The translations under genes were made by a program, and so were the position numbers. A stretch of DNA of 6,594 bases, taken from assembly GCA_018820005.1 (NCBI GenBank), contig JAHJOS010000123.1:1-6594 (forward strand), read 5' to 3'. Every line of letters begins with the position of its first letter. The first letter of the stretch is position 1. Shown piece after piece: positions 5,442 to 6,594 of this stretch. The notes beneath the pieces are model-generated. The model saw only the letters and a list, made by a program, of their open reading frames with translations, searched no databases and was not told the DNA's origin. The DNA comes from Alphaproteobacteria bacterium. GTDB taxonomy: Bacteria > Pseudomonadota > Alphaproteobacteria > Rhizobiales > Devosiaceae.

Positions 5442-6594
5442 ATGACTGCCATTGCCCTGACCATCCCCAGCCTTCGCGCCGCCTATGCCGGGGGGCTGTC
5501 GCCACGCGATATCGTCGAACAGGTTTATGCCCGGATTGCTGCGGTCGATGACCCGGCGATCTTCATTCATCTGCTCGACAAGGCCGAGGTGCTGGCGGCG
5601 GCAGAGGGGCTGGGCAATTATGATCCGGCGCTGCCGCTGTGGGGTGTGCCCTATGTGATCAAGGACAATATCGACGCAGCGGGCAAGCCGACGACTGCGG
5701 CCTGCCCGGCGTTTGAATATGTGGCCAAGGAGGACGCCTTTGTGGTGGCGCGGTTGCGGGCAGCGGGGGCGCTGCTGATCGGCAAGACCAATCTCGATCA
5801 ATTCGCCACCGGGCTGGTGGGTGTGCGCAGTCCCTATGGCGTACCACGCAATTCCATCGACCCGGCCATTGTGCCGGGTGGGTCCTCGGGTGGTTCGGGT
5901 GTTGCGGTAGGGCATGGGCTGGTGACGTTTTCGCTGGGCACTGACACGGCAGGGTCGGGCCGCGTGCCGGCAGCGCTCAACAATATCGTCGGGCTCAAGC
6001 CGACGCTGGGGGCGCTTTCGGCGTCGGGCGTGGTGCCGGCCTGCCGGACGCTCGATACGATTTCGATCTTTGCGCTGACGGTGGCGGATGCCTATGCGGT
6101 GTTTTCCGTGGCCAATGGGTATGATGCCGCCGACGCCTATGCGCGGCGCTTTCCCGCCCAGGCGCTTACGGCGCCACCGGCGACAATGCGGGTGGGCATT
6201 CCCGATGCGGCCAGCATTGAGTTTTTTGGCGACAGCGTGCAGGCGGAGTCCTTTGCGCGCAGCGTCGACGTGCTGCGGCAGGCTGGGGCTGAGGTGGTCG
6301 AGATGGATTTCGCGCCGCTCTATGCCGTGGCGACCATGCTCTATGAAGGCGCCTGGGTGGCCGAGCGCTACACGGTGATCGCCGATCTGCTTGCCAGCAA
6401 TCCGGATGCCATTCACCCGGTGACCCGCAAGATTATCACGGCGGCGGAGCGGCTGAGTGCGGCGGACGCGTTCCGCGGCATCTATCGGCTGGCGGACCTC
6501 AAGAGGCTGGCCGAGCCGGCGCTGGCGGGCGTGGACCTGCTCTGCGTGCCCACCATTCCGACGTTCTATACGCTGGCCGATCTCGAGGCTGATC
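5442..6594 (+). CDS. atzF: allophanate hydrolase, amidase domain (3' end outside window)
   Basis: An open frame of 384 codons runs to the window end without a stop. It is an amidase-signature enzyme with the Ser-cisSer-Lys triad at Lys74 (V-I-K-D-N), Ser148 (G-G-S-S-G-G-S) and Ser172 (D-T-A-G-S-G-R). From memory AtzF of Pseudomonas sp. ADP uses K91, S165 and S189, the same spacing with an offset of 17. Allophanate-hydrolase stretches are also present: T-T-A-A-C-P-A-F at 84-91, T-N-L-D-Q-F-A-T-G-L-V-G at 116-127, R-S-P-Y-G-V-P-R-N at 129-137 and R-V-P-A-A-L-N-N-I-V-G-L-K-P at 174-187. The enzyme hydrolyses allophanate, the BiuH product (EC 3.5.1.54), finally giving ammonia and CO2. Full-length AtzF is about 600 residues with a C-terminal domain after the amidase part; that region is not visible. 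The related 1-carboxybiuret hydrolase AtzE is less likely from these motifs and from the BiuH context. The start is supported by AAGGAAA upstream. Confidence 0.9.
   Translation, partial: MTAIALTIPSLRAAYAGGLSPRDIVEQVYARIAAVDDPAIFIHLLDKAEVLAAAEGLGNYDPALPLWGVPYVIKDNIDAAGKPTTAACPAFEYVAKEDAFVVARLRAAGALLIGKTNLDQFATGLVGVRSPYGVPRNSIDPAIVPGGSSGGSGVAVGHGLVTFSLGTDTAGSGRVPAALNNIVGLKPTLGALSASGVVPACRTLDTISIFALTVADAYAVFSVANGYDAADAYARRFPAQALTAPPATMRVGIPDAASIEFFGDSVQAESFARSVDVLRQAGAEVVEMDFAPLYAVATMLYEGAWVAERYTVIADLLASNPDAIHPVTRKIITAAERLSAADAFRGIYRLADLKRLAEPALAGVDLLCVPTIPTFYTLADLEAD

Noticed and set aside
5328..6416. Minus-strand open frame of 362 codons opposite the amidase
   Set aside because: The plus strand has an intact amidase triad in a continuous frame; the minus-strand product is a His/Arg-rich shadow.

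Overview
The window is GC-rich bacterial DNA carrying one tightly packed, plus-strand gene cluster that reads as an uptake and degradation operon for biuret (or a related carbamoyl-urea). GC-rich codon use, the BMP-type transporter and the close match of the first hydrolase to rhizobial biuret hydrolase (from memory, not a search) suggest an alphaproteobacterium, probably Hyphomicrobiales. A Devosia-like genus is possible but only a guess. Both ends are cut: the first gene lacks its 5' part and the last its 3' part, so the promoter and terminator lie outside.

Layout: (1-150) C-terminal end of a BMP/PnrA-type substrate-binding lipoprotein; (155-1279) and (1276-2202) two integral-membrane permeases of the same ABC importer; (2213-2890) a cysteine hydrolase recognised as biuret amidohydrolase, BiuH; (2887-4404) the double-domain ATPase of the importer; (4401-5069) a second cysteine hydrolase, paralogous to BiuH; (5059-5397) a small single-domain cupin; (5442-6594, running off the end) an amidase-signature enzyme recognised as allophanate hydrolase, AtzF. 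Spacing is minimal: a 4-nt gap, three ATGA-type 4-nt overlaps, a 10-nt gap with a good Shine-Dalgarno site, an 11-nt overlap and one 44-nt gap before the amidase. There is no gene-free stretch over 300 bases and no RNA gene, mobile element or CRISPR array that I can see.

How the genes work together: the periplasmic binding protein captures the substrate and the two permeases plus the ATPase import it. BiuH then hydrolyses biuret to allophanate and ammonia, and allophanate hydrolase breaks allophanate down to ammonia and CO2, so the pathway supplies nitrogen. The second hydrolase could act one step upstream (for example on triuret, yielding biuret) or on another N-carbamoyl compound; this is the most open question. 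The cupin has a complete set of metal-ligand residues but no assigned role. The unusual features are the interleaving of the two hydrolase genes with the transporter genes, and the use of a transporter family best known for nucleosides in a biuret/allophanate pathway.
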